Virus record (IMG/VR): IMGVR_UViG_3300013233_000235
Coordinates: 62,001 to 126,000 of that record
Source of the DNA: a virus
Length of the DNA: 64,000 bases
Reading direction: 5' to 3' (one strand)
Shown: positions 44,630-53,743 of the stretch, in pieces
Position numbering within the stretch: position 1 is the first letter of the stretch
Layout: each line of letters opens with the position of its first letter
Made by a program: the position numbers and the translations under genes
Notes under the pieces: model-generated
Told to the model about the DNA's origin: nothing
The model's input: only the letters and a program-made list of their open reading frames with translations
Databases searched by the model: none

Positions 44630-45688
44630 CTATAATTTACCGAGGGTTATACCCAGCGAGTTATAAACGCGCCTATACTGGGTGTCTGTTACCCACCACT
44701 CCAGTTCATTGATCTTGGATATGCGCGGATACCCGTGGTAGTTAAAGGCCACGCGTTCCGAGGGGTTAAGTTTAACCATGTACATCTTTCTACTGGAATC
44801 GCGCATCATCGGGTTGAACATACCTACCACACGGTTGAAGTTAACCACGGTGATGGGGTCATTTATTCTACACCCGAAGGCCTTAAACCGCGTGTTTACC
44901 TGGCCCCGATCGGGCACACTTATCGAATCGCTTGTGAAGTTACCATCCGCCCCGTTAGGTACACCGTCTGGATATGATGCACCAACTGAGTATGTTTTAC
45001 GCACCCATGTTCTGGTGTTATCCAGCACGAGTCGGTATATGCACGTGTTGTAATCAATCTTACGACCCACGATGTACTGTGGATATGGGGCCATCGTGCC
45101 AACATACACCGCTTTAGCATAAATAACCCAGGCAGCTAATAGCGCCGTAATTGGGTCACCATCCATGTTACGGAAGCTGGCTGATAAGTCATAGGTCCCG
45201 TAGTACTCAACATTATCAGCGATCCAGCCTGTGACTTCTTTGCGCTTACCCTCCTTAGATATGTACGATTCAGCCTTTTCGTCTGGCCAACCCGACATGC
45301 TTAATAGGGAGTTCGACAGCACCGGTATGAATGCTTGTAGGTCGTCTATAACCTCGGACCGGGGTGTGCGAGTACCAGCACCAACCCTATAAATAGTCTG
45401 CCCATTGCTATCTAAAACCCTAGGGGATAGGGTCGCCCGTATAGCCGCTGCCATAGTCTGGGTACCATCCGCCGCCAAATGTGTTAGCCGGCGTACCGCC
45501 ATTAGGTTATCGTATGATAAATTAAGGTTAGGCTTAGTAAAAAATGTCATGCCTTGGTTATCGAAATTTGCTGGGGCTGGGTTACCCGTGCCACGATGGT
45601 TCATGCCATTCATGACGTTAAGGGTATGGGCTCCGCGAACCCCTTTACCAGATAACGCCAGCACTCTTTCTATGTCATCACTATACAT
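44630..45688 (-). CDS. Virion structural protein
   Basis: 352 residues from the ATG at 45688; a TTG further upstream would read through the ribosome site and is rejected. The Shine-Dalgarno CCGGAG is half of a palindrome shared with the divergent gene at 45709. Beta-rich with Gly/Asn/Thr loops and ending in NELEWWVTDTQYRRVYN. Immediately upstream of the large structural gene on the same strand, hence probably a baseplate or tail partner. No family recognised. Confidence 0.7.
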   Translation of the reverse strand: MYSDDIERVLALSGKGVRGAHTLNVMNGMNHRGTGNPAPANFDNQGMTFFTKPNLNLSYDNLMAVRRLTHLAADGTQTMAAAIRATLSPRVLDSNGQTIYRVGAGTRTPRSEVIDDLQAFIPVLSNSLLSMSGWPDEKAESYISKEGKRKEVTGWIADNVEYYGTYDLSASFRNMDGDPITALLAAWVIYAKAVYVGTMAPYPQYIVGRKIDYNTCIYRLVLDNTRTWVRKTYSVGASYPDGVPNGADGNFTSDSISVPDRGQVNTRFKAFGCRINDPITVVNFNRVVGMFNPMMRDSSRKMYMVKLNPSERVAFNYHGYPRISKINELEWWVTDTQYRRVYNSLGITLGKL

Positions 45689-45692
45689 GAAC

Positions 45693-45704
45693 AACTCCGG
45701 AGTT
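45693..45704. promoter_or_regulatory. Palindromic Shine-Dalgarno shared by divergent genes
   Basis: AACTCCGGAGTT reads the same on both strands. On the plus strand CCGGAG is eight bases before ATG 45709; on the minus strand CCGGAG is six bases before ATG 45688. Only 20 bases separate the two start codons. Confidence 0.8.
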
Positions 45705-45708
45705 AAAG

Positions 45709-46773
45709 ATGAGCGAGGATACAAACGAAGGGTTTCTAAAAACTCTAAATACGGTGGTCATGAAGACACGCGAGTTAGGAACGGATTCTTTATCAGAAGC
45801 CACCCTCGCAACACGACTGACACCAATGGTGCTTATTGACAGCGCACTCACAAGAGCCGATGATAATAATCTGCATAACATCCTTCAAACCATGAGTGGT
45901 ATTTATGCGGCACATTACATGCAGGCGGTCACCATCGCAAATGTGGAATCTATCCGGACAACCCATTACCTGGACAAATTTGCCACAACACCTAAGCGTT
46001 TAAGCGAGGGTAGCGTTGATAAATGGGCTGGCCGTATGGAGGCTGTTTCGGAAGGCACACAGGGCTTTATCGAGAATGGCGCACTGCTACCAACGTATGG
46101 TCTACAGAAGGTGAAAGAACCAGCACTGGATGAGCATGTGAACCTGGCGGTGGGTCGCCAAATTGTCGTCAGAGTCGGCATTGGGGAGAACTCGGTTGAG
46201 CTACCAGTCACACTACAACTGATGCCGCAGATCATCCATACCGACGCCTTGCCAAACGTGTTGGCACAGATCACCGATGATAGGTCTTATAAAGGTAGGT
46301 ATCATAAGTACCGTGCTGGGGAAATCGAAAACTGGGTTGACTATGCCTTTGGTCTAGATCTTATCGACCAAGATAAAAAGCTATTACTGAGCGATGAGAC
46401 AGGCTTATATGCGACGGCCAGAGAGAAACAGACTCGTGGATGGATCGCCACCTTGACATCAGGTCAGAAGACCATCAACATCGCATCCGCCATGGCGATC
46501 ATGGATAAGAACTCCCAAGATGCCTTACAGATGGCACTTGGTGGTAAACTTAAGCGCGCACGAGTTCGTGAAAAGTATTTTGTGGAAACCATGTCCATGA
46601 TGCTAGTTATGGTGGATACCTTAATGCAATCGGTAACCATCTACCAGCGCGGCATCGCTGAGGCTGGAACGTACACCTTCAAGGACATTGAGAAAGCTAG
46701 CCGTAATGCTAACGGTATGGATCTCACGGCCGTATTGCAGGCGTACAAAATGGGCGATGCACCATCACTTTAA
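45709..46773 (+). CDS. Virion protein, unknown
   Basis: 354 residues; CCGGAG before the ATG. Mixed alpha/beta; a Met-rich helix (YFVETMSMMLVMVDTLMQ) lies near residue 290. It is first of a four-gene run up to 49694. Because the divergent gene starts 20 bases away, its promoter must lie inside that gene. A structural or morphogenesis role is inferred from context; no family recognised. Confidence 0.7.
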   Translation: MSEDTNEGFLKTLNTVVMKTRELGTDSLSEATLATRLTPMVLIDSALTRADDNNLHNILQTMSGIYAAHYMQAVTIANVESIRTTHYLDKFATTPKRLSEGSVDKWAGRMEAVSEGTQGFIENGALLPTYGLQKVKEPALDEHVNLAVGRQIVVRVGIGENSVELPVTLQLMPQIIHTDALPNVLAQITDDRSYKGRYHKYRAGEIENWVDYAFGLDLIDQDKKLLLSDETGLYATAREKQTRGWIATLTSGQKTINIASAMAIMDKNSQDALQMALGGKLKRARVREKYFVETMSMMLVMVDTLMQSVTIYQRGIAEAGTYTFKDIEKASRNANGMDLTAVLQAYKMGDAPSL

Positions 46774-46789
46774 CCCGGGGAGAGTAGGA

Positions 46790-47728
46790 ATGGCAAAGCG
46801 GATAGGGTACGGGAGTACTAGAAGGAAGGGACGGGCGACTGTCATTGGAGCCACAAAGGCTTTTGTGAGTGGACTTATACCCACGTTTGAGAAATCACGA
46901 GTGCTGGACGACCTTGATGATATTTATAAATCATTGGAGCAAGTGCCGGCGATGTACACCCTTGATAGCGAACTTTTTATACCGCTATTAAAGGTTGGGT
47001 TCCCAGACCTGATCAGAGGCATCGAACGAAACCAGAAACATTACCATGGGGACTTCTTCCGGTCAGTTAAGTTCATTGCTGAAGAGCGGCATAAAGAGCG
47101 CAATGAGTTTATGGATTACATTGATGAGGTCATCGGGCCAGTTATCGATAAAGATGATCTGGACTATCGCAAGCTACAACTGTTGCGATACACCGATGGG
47201 CTGGCATTCTTCAACCTGTATAGCCGAAAACTGATGATCTATTTGACCAACCAGTTAATCGACGACCCAGCTATTGTATCCCCCGTCGACCAGCTTGATG
47301 AGAAGTTTATCAAGGATAGCGTTAACCAGTTGACTTTCACAATGGTTATGCGATCTTTGGCTTACGACATCAAGTACATTAAAGATGCGATGGTGAGCAT
47401 CGGCCATATCCAGTTTGACCCCGATACCCACGACATGGTGATGGCGGAACGCAGTAAGACTGTGGACCCCATTGGCCAAGCCATGATCCCCGGCATCGGC
47501 GATCTGGTGCACGCTGTTGGTAAGATGTACAACATGTGGGTTAAAGGTCGCAGAGATTTAGCGCAGGAAGAGGTAGAGCGACTGCGTATCCAAGTTGTAC
47601 TACTTAACCGTAAACTGGATTCGACGACCACTAAAGAGGAGTCGGCGAAACTGGTTAGACAGATTGAGTATTACAATAACCGGATTAACAAAATCTCAGC
47701 TAAGATGGATGCACTGGTCGAGGATTAG
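46790..47728 (+). CDS. Virion protein with C-terminal coiled coil
   Basis: 312 residues from ATG 46790 with GGGGAGAGTAGGA upstream; the in-frame ATG at 46688 lies inside the preceding gene. Basic N-terminus (MAKRIGYGSTRRKGR), a long helical body, and a heptad-rich C-terminal coiled coil from about residue 255. Likely a head or tail morphogenesis protein by context. No family recognised. Confidence 0.7.
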   Translation: MAKRIGYGSTRRKGRATVIGATKAFVSGLIPTFEKSRVLDDLDDIYKSLEQVPAMYTLDSELFIPLLKVGFPDLIRGIERNQKHYHGDFFRSVKFIAEERHKERNEFMDYIDEVIGPVIDKDDLDYRKLQLLRYTDGLAFFNLYSRKLMIYLTNQLIDDPAIVSPVDQLDEKFIKDSVNQLTFTMVMRSLAYDIKYIKDAMVSIGHIQFDPDTHDMVMAERSKTVDPIGQAMIPGIGDLVHAVGKMYNMWVKGRRDLAQEEVERLRIQVVLLNRKLDSTTTKEESAKLVRQIEYYNNRINKISAKMDALVED

Positions 47729-47736
47729 GGGGGCAT

Positions 47737-48258
47737 ATGTACAGACTATTGGGGGATAATGAGTATCAGATACTCAAAGATTTAATTGAACGGAGACAGT
47801 CCGTAGCAACCGACCGATGGACTTTACTGGATATCCTTAGCGGCTGCCGCCTTGTATATAAGGCCCGGTACCAACCTGCTACTGAGGATCGGTCACAAAA
47901 TGCGGTTGTTGAAATATATGATCTTATGAAGGATCTGCTTCGCACCCGTAAGGGGCATGAGTGGGTATCCGGGGAATCCGTGTCACCATTCTTTTATCTA
48001 GCTTTTGATAGCACACCAATTGATCGGGATGATAGAAGATTGGCACATGAGCTTAGTCTAGAAGCCATGATGGGGGAGGTATTAGGCAAAGAGAATGTAC
48101 CTAGGAGCACGCTATTTGCTCTGATTCCACCTACTTCTGTCGAGAGAATATATAGCGCGTTATCAATTTTATACGTGATAAACACGCTGCGTAGATCTTG
48201 GCAGGAACCAGGCTTCGACAAAAACATGGATGGACGTGAGCAGAATGCGTCCAGATAG
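47737..48258 (+). CDS. Hypothetical protein
   Basis: 173 residues, AGGGGGG before the ATG. Helical, mixed charge, no recognised motif. It ends the short operon begun at 45709; the following 125-base gap holds an imperfect hairpin with a T-run (48331-48357) and then the leader of the highly expressed inner-body-like genes. The function is unknown. Confidence 0.65.
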   Translation: MYRLLGDNEYQILKDLIERRQSVATDRWTLLDILSGCRLVYKARYQPATEDRSQNAVVEIYDLMKDLLRTRKGHEWVSGESVSPFFYLAFDSTPIDRDDRRLAHELSLEAMMGEVLGKENVPRSTLFALIPPTSVERIYSALSILYVINTLRRSWQEPGFDKNMDGREQNASR

Positions 48259-48330
48259 TGGTAGGGAAAGACCCGATATACACCCTAATCATCAGCTTAT
48301 AACGAGTGGTGGGTAGGTCAGAATTCCAAC

Positions 48331-48357
48331 TAACCATACCGCGGTTATGGATTTTTT
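48331..48357 (+). terminator. Weak intrinsic terminator
   Basis: TAACC/GGTTA or CCATA/TATGG can pair around CCGCGG, followed by six T residues. The stem is imperfect. Confidence 0.4.
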
Positions 48358-48383
48358 AAACACATCGATGGGAAAGTTTTACT

Positions 48384-49694
48384 ATGAGCTATTTGAAGAA
48401 CTACATGGGCGGCGGCGTCGCTACCCAATTTGAAGAACACGACGTGACCGGCATGCAAAGCCTCGAATTGGCATGTGAAATGGCCGATCTCGAAGATGCA
48501 GACATGCTGCACAACGATATTGAAGATGCCATCCGCATGGCTGGTGAAACTGAAGCCGGTCTACAAGCATTATTGCCAGACATGTACAATCCAAACAACA
48601 GCCGCATGAACACTGCCGATAAAGCATACATCGCCGCTGGTGTAAACTTCCATCTGATGAACGCCGGTATTACCGATGATCCAGGTATGCAGGGTGTTGC
48701 CGATGCATGGAAAGCTGTTAAAGACTGGGCTATCAAATTGTGGCGCTCCATTGTAGCTTTGTATGACCGTGCCGTAGCCGCTGTAACCAAATGGCTCGAA
48801 AAGATGTTCGGCCCTATCACCAAACTCAAAGCTCGCGCAGAAGCGTTGAAAACTAAAGCTGATGAATCTGATGGTACCCCCAAAGAAGCCAATTTGAAAA
48901 TCGGTGCTCAGCGCAAATATCTGGATACAGCCAAAGCGGCATCCAGTAGCATGAATCTGACGATGCTCGGTGGTGCCAAAAGTGGTGCCGAAGATTTCTT
49001 CAAAAAACATATGCCCAACATTTCTGAAGCTCTAACCGAAGGTTTGTCGGATGCAGCGGCATTGATCGGCGGTGACAAAGATGCTGAAGAAATCAAAACG
49101 GCTGTTAACAATGTGGCCACCACTTACAATGCGGCGATGATTGTGTTAGCAGATAAAGATGTGGCTAAAAATGATTTGCCCGAAGATCTATCTGCCGGCA
49201 AATCCAAGGTCACAGCCAATGACCCTATCATGGGTAATGGTCGCTTCTATAGCTCAGTTCCAACCAAAGATGGTGATAAAGATCAGCGCATCGGCACCAT
49301 GTCCTTCCATGGCCCCACTGGTAAAGCCTTCAAAGACATGAAAGATGAAAACCTGAAAGCATTGACTTCAGGCGAGATCTCTACCCAGTGCGATGGTATT
49401 ATGGAAATGTGCGATGTCCTACTTGACACCCGCATTGTCAAAGACTTGACCACTCTGTCGAAAGACCTCAAAAGTCAAGGCAACGACATCAGCAAAGCTA
49501 TGGCCAAAGATAGCGACAAAAATGCCAAGATCAAAGGTCAAGTCAAAAGCATGATGACTGATATTGCTAAGGGCGGTGCCAACCTGCGTAACCCAGCTAA
49601 AGGCTTCATTGCCCACAGCACTACCACCCTGTCTGCTGTCTACAGTTTCTGCTCAAGTAGCTTCGATAACCTCGAAGTAAAAGGCGATTCCTAA
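48384..49694 (+). CDS. Inner-body-like virion protein, paralogue 1
   Basis: 436 residues, weak GGGAAAG before the ATG. Acidic N-terminal region with three G-hydrophobic-Q motifs (GMQ 23-25, GLQ 59-61, GMQ 101-103), the last directly followed by a Trp-containing amphipathic helix (DAWKAVKDWAIKLWRSIVA). The rest is a Lys/Ala/Asp-rich helical domain. Codons differ from neighbouring genes (AAA, GAA and GGT preferred), as expected for strong expression. By analogy with phiKZ inner-body proteins it would be packed in the capsid, trimmed by the prohead protease and ejected with the DNA; this is inference from architecture and position. Confidence 0.65.
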   Translation: MSYLKNYMGGGVATQFEEHDVTGMQSLELACEMADLEDADMLHNDIEDAIRMAGETEAGLQALLPDMYNPNNSRMNTADKAYIAAGVNFHLMNAGITDDPGMQGVADAWKAVKDWAIKLWRSIVALYDRAVAAVTKWLEKMFGPITKLKARAEALKTKADESDGTPKEANLKIGAQRKYLDTAKAASSSMNLTMLGGAKSGAEDFFKKHMPNISEALTEGLSDAAALIGGDKDAEEIKTAVNNVATTYNAAMIVLADKDVAKNDLPEDLSAGKSKVTANDPIMGNGRFYSSVPTKDGDKDQRIGTMSFHGPTGKAFKDMKDENLKALTSGEISTQCDGIMEMCDVLLDTRIVKDLTTLSKDLKSQGNDISKAMAKDSDKNAKIKGQVKSMMTDIAKGGANLRNPAKGFIAHSTTTLSAVYSFCSSSFDNLEVKGDS

Positions 49695-49723
49695 GCAACA
49701 TCTAACCCACCATTCAATTTGAG

Positions 49724-49745
49724 GCAGTTGGTAACAACCGACTGC
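49724..49745 (+). other. Intergenic hairpin
   Basis: GCAGTTGGT-AACA-ACCGACTGC pairs over nine bases (one U-G) just before the ribosome site of the gene at 49761. No T-run; possibly a translation-regulating or processing stem. Confidence 0.4.
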
Positions 49746-49760
49746 TCTCCGGAGCTTAAT

Positions 49761-51008
49761 ATGAACCAATTACGTAACGCATTGGGTATGTCTTCCCATG
49801 CAGGATCTTCAGCCAGTGCAGATGATTTGTACGAACAAGCTGAACAGCAAGCCACCTATCGTGAGCTGCGCAAAATGAACAACGATTGCAATAGCTTAGA
49901 AGCAGCCCATATTGGCATGCAGTCTTTGCAACGCATCGGTGGTAAGGGTAATACCGCTGCATTGATTGCATCTGCGAACAGCATGTTGCAAGCAATGGGT
50001 ATTGATCCCGAAGAAAACTCTCTACCTGGTATGCAGAGCTTTGGCCCATCTGACACCACCGCTGGTATGCAGGGTATTGGTGCCTGGTTGAAACGCATCT
50101 GGGATGCGATTGTAAAGTTCTTTAAGGACATTTACAAGAAAGTGGCTGACTGGTTTAACGGTGTTGACAAAGAAGCCAAGAAGATCAAAGGTGCTAACGC
50201 TAAACTGCGCACCTTCCTGGAAGGCTTGGCGGATGACGCCGAATCCAAAAATGATAAGGTCAGCATGAGCAAGTCTTATGCATACCTGATCAGCAATGGC
50301 AAGATCGACCACGATGATAAAAAAATCCATGTTAAAAACATCGAAGCGGCTATCAAATCGTACCACACCGACACCGTGATCAAGTTCTACAATGACTACG
50401 CCGATAAAGTGGTCGAAGCATTGGAGAAAGATGGTGTCGAAAAGGCTGCCACTGATACTGCCACAGGTGCGGCTAAAACAGATCTCGCCACCGCAATGAA
50501 AACTGAGTTTAAGATTGAGGGTACCAACACCACAGTCCCAATGATCGCAAACGGTACGATCAAGTTTAAGGACGCGGGTGCAGCGGCGACCGAGGGGGAG
50601 ACCGCCCCCACCATGGCGGCAGTTGTGTATGATATCGGTACACGCGCTGATGACACCACTGGTCGAATCGATGTAAATGTCGATAGCCCTGAGAACATCA
50701 TCGAAGTCCTTGATACTTCTGACACATTGTGCGATCACTCCATGATCGGTGTTGGCAAGGTTGACAAGGAAAAGAAAGACCTTGAAAAACAGGGTGCACG
50801 CATCATCAAAGCTATGGATGCTTTCAACGCCAAAGTGGCAGATGATACATCCAAACACTCCAACATCAATAAAGATGTCATCACCGAATTTATGAAGCTG
50901 GCTCGCCAGACTCGTACTGACGGTTCCGTGACTCTGATCCGCGATGTATTGAAGACTGCTAAAACTCTGTCTTCTATGGCTGGTAAACTTGGTTCAGAGT
51001 ACCGTTAA
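49761..51008 (+). CDS. Inner-body-like virion protein, paralogue 2
   Basis: 415 residues from ATG 49761 with CCGGAG upstream; the in-frame start at 49719 is upstream of the hairpin. Begins MNQLRNALGM, matching the MNALRAALGM opening of the next paralogues. Three GMQ motifs (52-54, 90-92, 102-104), the last followed by the amphipathic helix GIGAWLKRIWDAIVKFFKDI. Lys-rich helical remainder. Codon choice again resembles a strongly expressed gene. A processed, ejected internal head protein is the working assumption. Confidence 0.65.
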   Translation: MNQLRNALGMSSHAGSSASADDLYEQAEQQATYRELRKMNNDCNSLEAAHIGMQSLQRIGGKGNTAALIASANSMLQAMGIDPEENSLPGMQSFGPSDTTAGMQGIGAWLKRIWDAIVKFFKDIYKKVADWFNGVDKEAKKIKGANAKLRTFLEGLADDAESKNDKVSMSKSYAYLISNGKIDHDDKKIHVKNIEAAIKSYHTDTVIKFYNDYADKVVEALEKDGVEKAATDTATGAAKTDLATAMKTEFKIEGTNTTVPMIANGTIKFKDAGAAATEGETAPTMAAVVYDIGTRADDTTGRIDVNVDSPENIIEVLDTSDTLCDHSMIGVGKVDKEKKDLEKQGARIIKAMDAFNAKVADDTSKHSNINKDVITEFMKLARQTRTDGSVTLIRDVLKTAKTLSSMAGKLGSEYR

Positions 51009-51014
51009 TAGCGA

Positions 51015-51095
51015 TCTCTAACTAACTAAAAATAGCCGGGGCTTCGGCCCCGGCTGTTATAAAGGAAAAACTATGAATGCATTAAGAGCAGCGCT
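51015..51095 (+). repeat. 81-bp direct repeat, copy 1
   Basis: Identical over 81 bases to 52360-52440. It contains a TTCG hairpin (AGCCGGGGC-TTCG-GCCCCGGCT at 51034-51055), the ribosome site AAAGGAAAA and the first codons of the following gene. In copy 2 the left end is also the coding end of the preceding paralogue. Confidence 0.9.
51034..51055 (+). terminator. TTCG hairpin between inner-body genes
   Basis: A perfect 9-bp GC stem with a TTCG loop, followed by TGTTAT rather than a T-run. Partial termination or mRNA end protection is likely. The identical stem recurs at 52379-52400. Confidence 0.55.
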
Positions 51096-52374
51096 TGGAA
51101 TGAGTAACACCGGTGATGGGTATACCCCACCGGATACTCGTGATGCCGGCGATATCCTTGCGGATTCAGTAGCATGTGGTTTCCAGTCATTAGACAGTAT
51201 GTTTACCCAGTTGGGTGCCTACCATACCACCGTAGAAGACATCGAGTCAACAGCGGGCTTACAGTGGCTGTACGATGATGGTGTGACGGATGGTGTACAG
51301 TTTATTGGAAAGGCCATCAAAGCGGTCTGGAAGGCCATTGTGGATACCATTAAATGGATCGGTAAACAGATGAAACGATTCTGGAAGTGGGTGTTCGGTG
51401 ATGCGAAGACCGAGGGTAATGGCAAGAAGGGATCCAAGTACGAGAAGGGTGGGCCTAAGAAGATGACCCCTGGGTATGCCCGCATATTGGTAAAGGTTGA
51501 TGGGTGGAAAACCTTAGCCGCTGCTGCCGCCAATGACGATTCCTCTCTAAATGAGTTGTTCACAGCGGTCCATGGGTACTCTAAACTAGCGCTACCGGAT
51601 ACAGAGCACGCAGCCGCCAAAGAAAAACTAAAGAACAACCTGGGATACTTCACATCAGATGGGTCGTTTACCACCACGGTGCCACCAGACCATAAACCAT
51701 TGAAAGCTTTTCATAGAGCCATGCTCGCCGAGGCATTTGATGTAGCGGGGGCTGGTGGATTTACGTTCGCCAATAACCCCCCCAGCCATCGGGTTATTAA
51801 AATTAACCCGCGGGGGTACGAGCATATTAACACGGTTGTAAATACAGCCGACGACGATACGGATACATTACAAGCACTTGTGCGCGAGTTCGTGTTATCA
51901 ATCGTGGGGTATTTTGAGTCAGTAGGTGGTGCAGTAAACGACAGAACCGATGCTGGCATGCATATACAGTACGAGGGTGGCGGCTCCAAATACCACATTG
52001 TGACCATCAATGGTGGCGTCGGTGTAGTAATCGGCTGGACGCCGCCCTCTGGTGGTGGGGCCATAGAAACCATGCCTACCACCGTCCCACCCATGCTGAA
52101 TAACAGGCTCATAGGGGACGATGTCGAAAAGGAATATGAGAAAGAGATCACACACTACCGGGATAAATTGGCCGAATGCCAGGCGCTTGGTGATAAAACC
52201 ATAAAGGTGGTCGAGGGGTGGGAAAACAATAAGGAAGCGGCTGCCGAAATAGCCAAGAGAACCGCGGAATCGCTTAAGGCAGATACCGACGCCATGGTAA
52301 AACATATTAAAAGTATGAGCACTGCTTTGACTGCTCAGGCAATGTTATTGGCTGTTGCCTCTCTAACTAACTAA
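51073..52374 (+). CDS. Inner-body-like virion protein, paralogue 3
   Basis: 433 residues, AAAGGAAAA before the ATG. Motifs GFQ 36-38, GLQ 62-64 and GVQ 74-76, the last abutting the cationic helix FIGKAIKAVWKAIVDTIKW. A central module (SKLALPDTEHAAAKEKLKNN) is shared with paralogues 4 and 5, and the C-terminus ends LLAVASLTN like theirs (LLAIGALTN, LLAIAALTN). The N-terminal 60 codons are nearly identical to those of the gene at 53744, not to the adjacent one, so the array is mosaic. The role is inferred as for the other members. Confidence 0.65.
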   Translation: MNALRAALGMSNTGDGYTPPDTRDAGDILADSVACGFQSLDSMFTQLGAYHTTVEDIESTAGLQWLYDDGVTDGVQFIGKAIKAVWKAIVDTIKWIGKQMKRFWKWVFGDAKTEGNGKKGSKYEKGGPKKMTPGYARILVKVDGWKTLAAAAANDDSSLNELFTAVHGYSKLALPDTEHAAAKEKLKNNLGYFTSDGSFTTTVPPDHKPLKAFHRAMLAEAFDVAGAGGFTFANNPPSHRVIKINPRGYEHINTVVNTADDDTDTLQALVREFVLSIVGYFESVGGAVNDRTDAGMHIQYEGGGSKYHIVTINGGVGVVIGWTPPSGGGAIETMPTTVPPMLNNRLIGDDVEKEYEKEITHYRDKLAECQALGDKTIKVVEGWENNKEAAAEIAKRTAESLKADTDAMVKHIKSMSTALTAQAMLLAVASLTN

Positions 52375-52440
52375 AAATAGCCGGGGCTTCGGCCCCGGCT
52401 GTTATAAAGGAAAAACTATGAATGCATTAAGAGCAGCGCT
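52360..52440 (+). repeat. 81-bp direct repeat, copy 2
   Basis: Exact copy of 51015-51095, spaced 1345 bases from it. It includes the last codons and stop of paralogue 3, the TTCG hairpin, the ribosome site and the first codons of paralogue 4. Confidence 0.9.
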
Positions 52441-53722
52441 GGGCACAGACACCGGCGAGACAGACCCCACGCCTAGACGTGCGGATGGGGCGGGCCTTGA
52501 GATATCGATTGTGGTAGGGCTACAGTCCGTTGAGAGCATGGTGAACCAAATCGCGGCATACTCTCAGGCTCAAGCTGGTATGGACGATTCCCCGGGGTTA
52601 CAGGCGCTATATGGTGACGGTGATACAGATGGCATGCAGTTTATAGGCAAGGCCCTCAAGTCCATCTGGGATGCTATCTTTCGGGTACTCAAATGGGTTG
52701 GGCAGCAGATGCGCCGATTCTGGAAGTGGGTGTTCGGCAGTGGGGGTGCGGATGGTAATGATAAGAAGGGCTCTAGGTACGAGAAGAGCGGGCCTAAGAA
52801 GCTACCCAAGCCTGTCGCCGAGTTATTGGTGATTACCGATAAGTGGCGGGTATTGGCCGAAGAGGCTGCTGGTGGCAATGATGAGTCACTTGACGAGTTG
52901 TTTAAAGGCACCCATGGGTTTTCTAAACTATCTCTGCCTGATACAGAGCATGCCGCTGCTAAAGAAAAACTAAAGAACAACTTGGAGTATTTTAAAGCAG
53001 GGGCAGAGTTCACCGTGGGGGTCCCACCCGATCATGCCGAGCTATTAGCACACCATGAGTACTTGTTAAAAAATGGTGAGGATGTGGCAAGTGGTTCCGG
53101 ACTGGCGTATAAGAATGTGATCATCGGTGCCGCGCACACCCAGGTTATACTTAAAAACTACTGGGATATGACGGATAAGATAAACTCTATAAAAAACACC
53201 AAGGCATCCCTAAAAGAGTATGTGGATGGGGTGGTGGAAGAAGTGCGTAAGAGTGTGGTCCCACATATGGTGGATAACGCCCCACTCCCGGCTGATGACG
53301 CCAAGATTACCACGTACAGATATACCAATGGTGGGGCCACGGTTATATTGCACACCGACAAAGGTGGGGTGGGTGTACGGATTGGCTGGGAAGAACCGCA
53401 CGGTGAGGGGGTTTTCACAACGATGCCCACCACGGTAGGCCCAATCCAGACCGATGGTATATACAGCGATTTAGAAAAAGCCACACATCACGCATTTGTA
53501 ACCACGATGGATATGGCTAAATACGCCAAGGAAAATGTGGATAAGATCTTAACCACCCTTAAGTCCTGGGACGTGAACAAAGAAGCCGGCGCAATGATGG
53601 CCAAACATATATCTGCGGGCCTAAAGGAAGATGCCAAGATTTTTATGGCGATAGTGCCCACCACCACCCATCAGATAAAGGCTTTGGCTATCTTGCTAGC
53701 TATTGGGGCTTTAACCAACTGA
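52418..53722 (+). CDS. Inner-body-like virion protein, paralogue 4
   Basis: 434 residues, AAAGGAAAA before the ATG inside the 81-bp repeat. Motifs GLQ 34-36, GLQ 60-62 and GMQ 72-74, then FIGKALKSIWDAIFRVLKW. Carries the shared SKLSLPDTEHAAAKEKLKNN module and the LLAIGALTN end. The region between about residues 210 and 400 is unlike the neighbours, apart from a GGVGVRIGW segment like the GVGVVIGW of paralogue 3. Confidence 0.65.
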   Translation: MNALRAALGTDTGETDPTPRRADGAGLEISIVVGLQSVESMVNQIAAYSQAQAGMDDSPGLQALYGDGDTDGMQFIGKALKSIWDAIFRVLKWVGQQMRRFWKWVFGSGGADGNDKKGSRYEKSGPKKLPKPVAELLVITDKWRVLAEEAAGGNDESLDELFKGTHGFSKLSLPDTEHAAAKEKLKNNLEYFKAGAEFTVGVPPDHAELLAHHEYLLKNGEDVASGSGLAYKNVIIGAAHTQVILKNYWDMTDKINSIKNTKASLKEYVDGVVEEVRKSVVPHMVDNAPLPADDAKITTYRYTNGGATVILHTDKGGVGVRIGWEEPHGEGVFTTMPTTVGPIQTDGIYSDLEKATHHAFVTTMDMAKYAKENVDKILTTLKSWDVNKEAGAMMAKHISAGLKEDAKIFMAIVPTTTHQIKALAILLAIGALTN

Positions 53723-53743
53723 GTAACTACACGAAGGAAAGCT

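Noticed and set aside
45686-45724. TTG start at 45724 for the minus-strand structural gene
   Set aside because: It would read through the CCGGAG ribosome site that is correctly spaced for the ATG at 45688.
50022-50858. 278-residue minus-strand frame, rich in Phe, Val, Asp and His
   Set aside because: A mirror of the Lys/Asp/Glu-rich codons of paralogue 2; composition and lack of a ribosome site mark it as a shadow.
51015-52440. The 81-bp repeat and TTCG hairpins considered as a CRISPR-like array
   Set aside because: Only two copies, spaced by a full gene, with no spacers.
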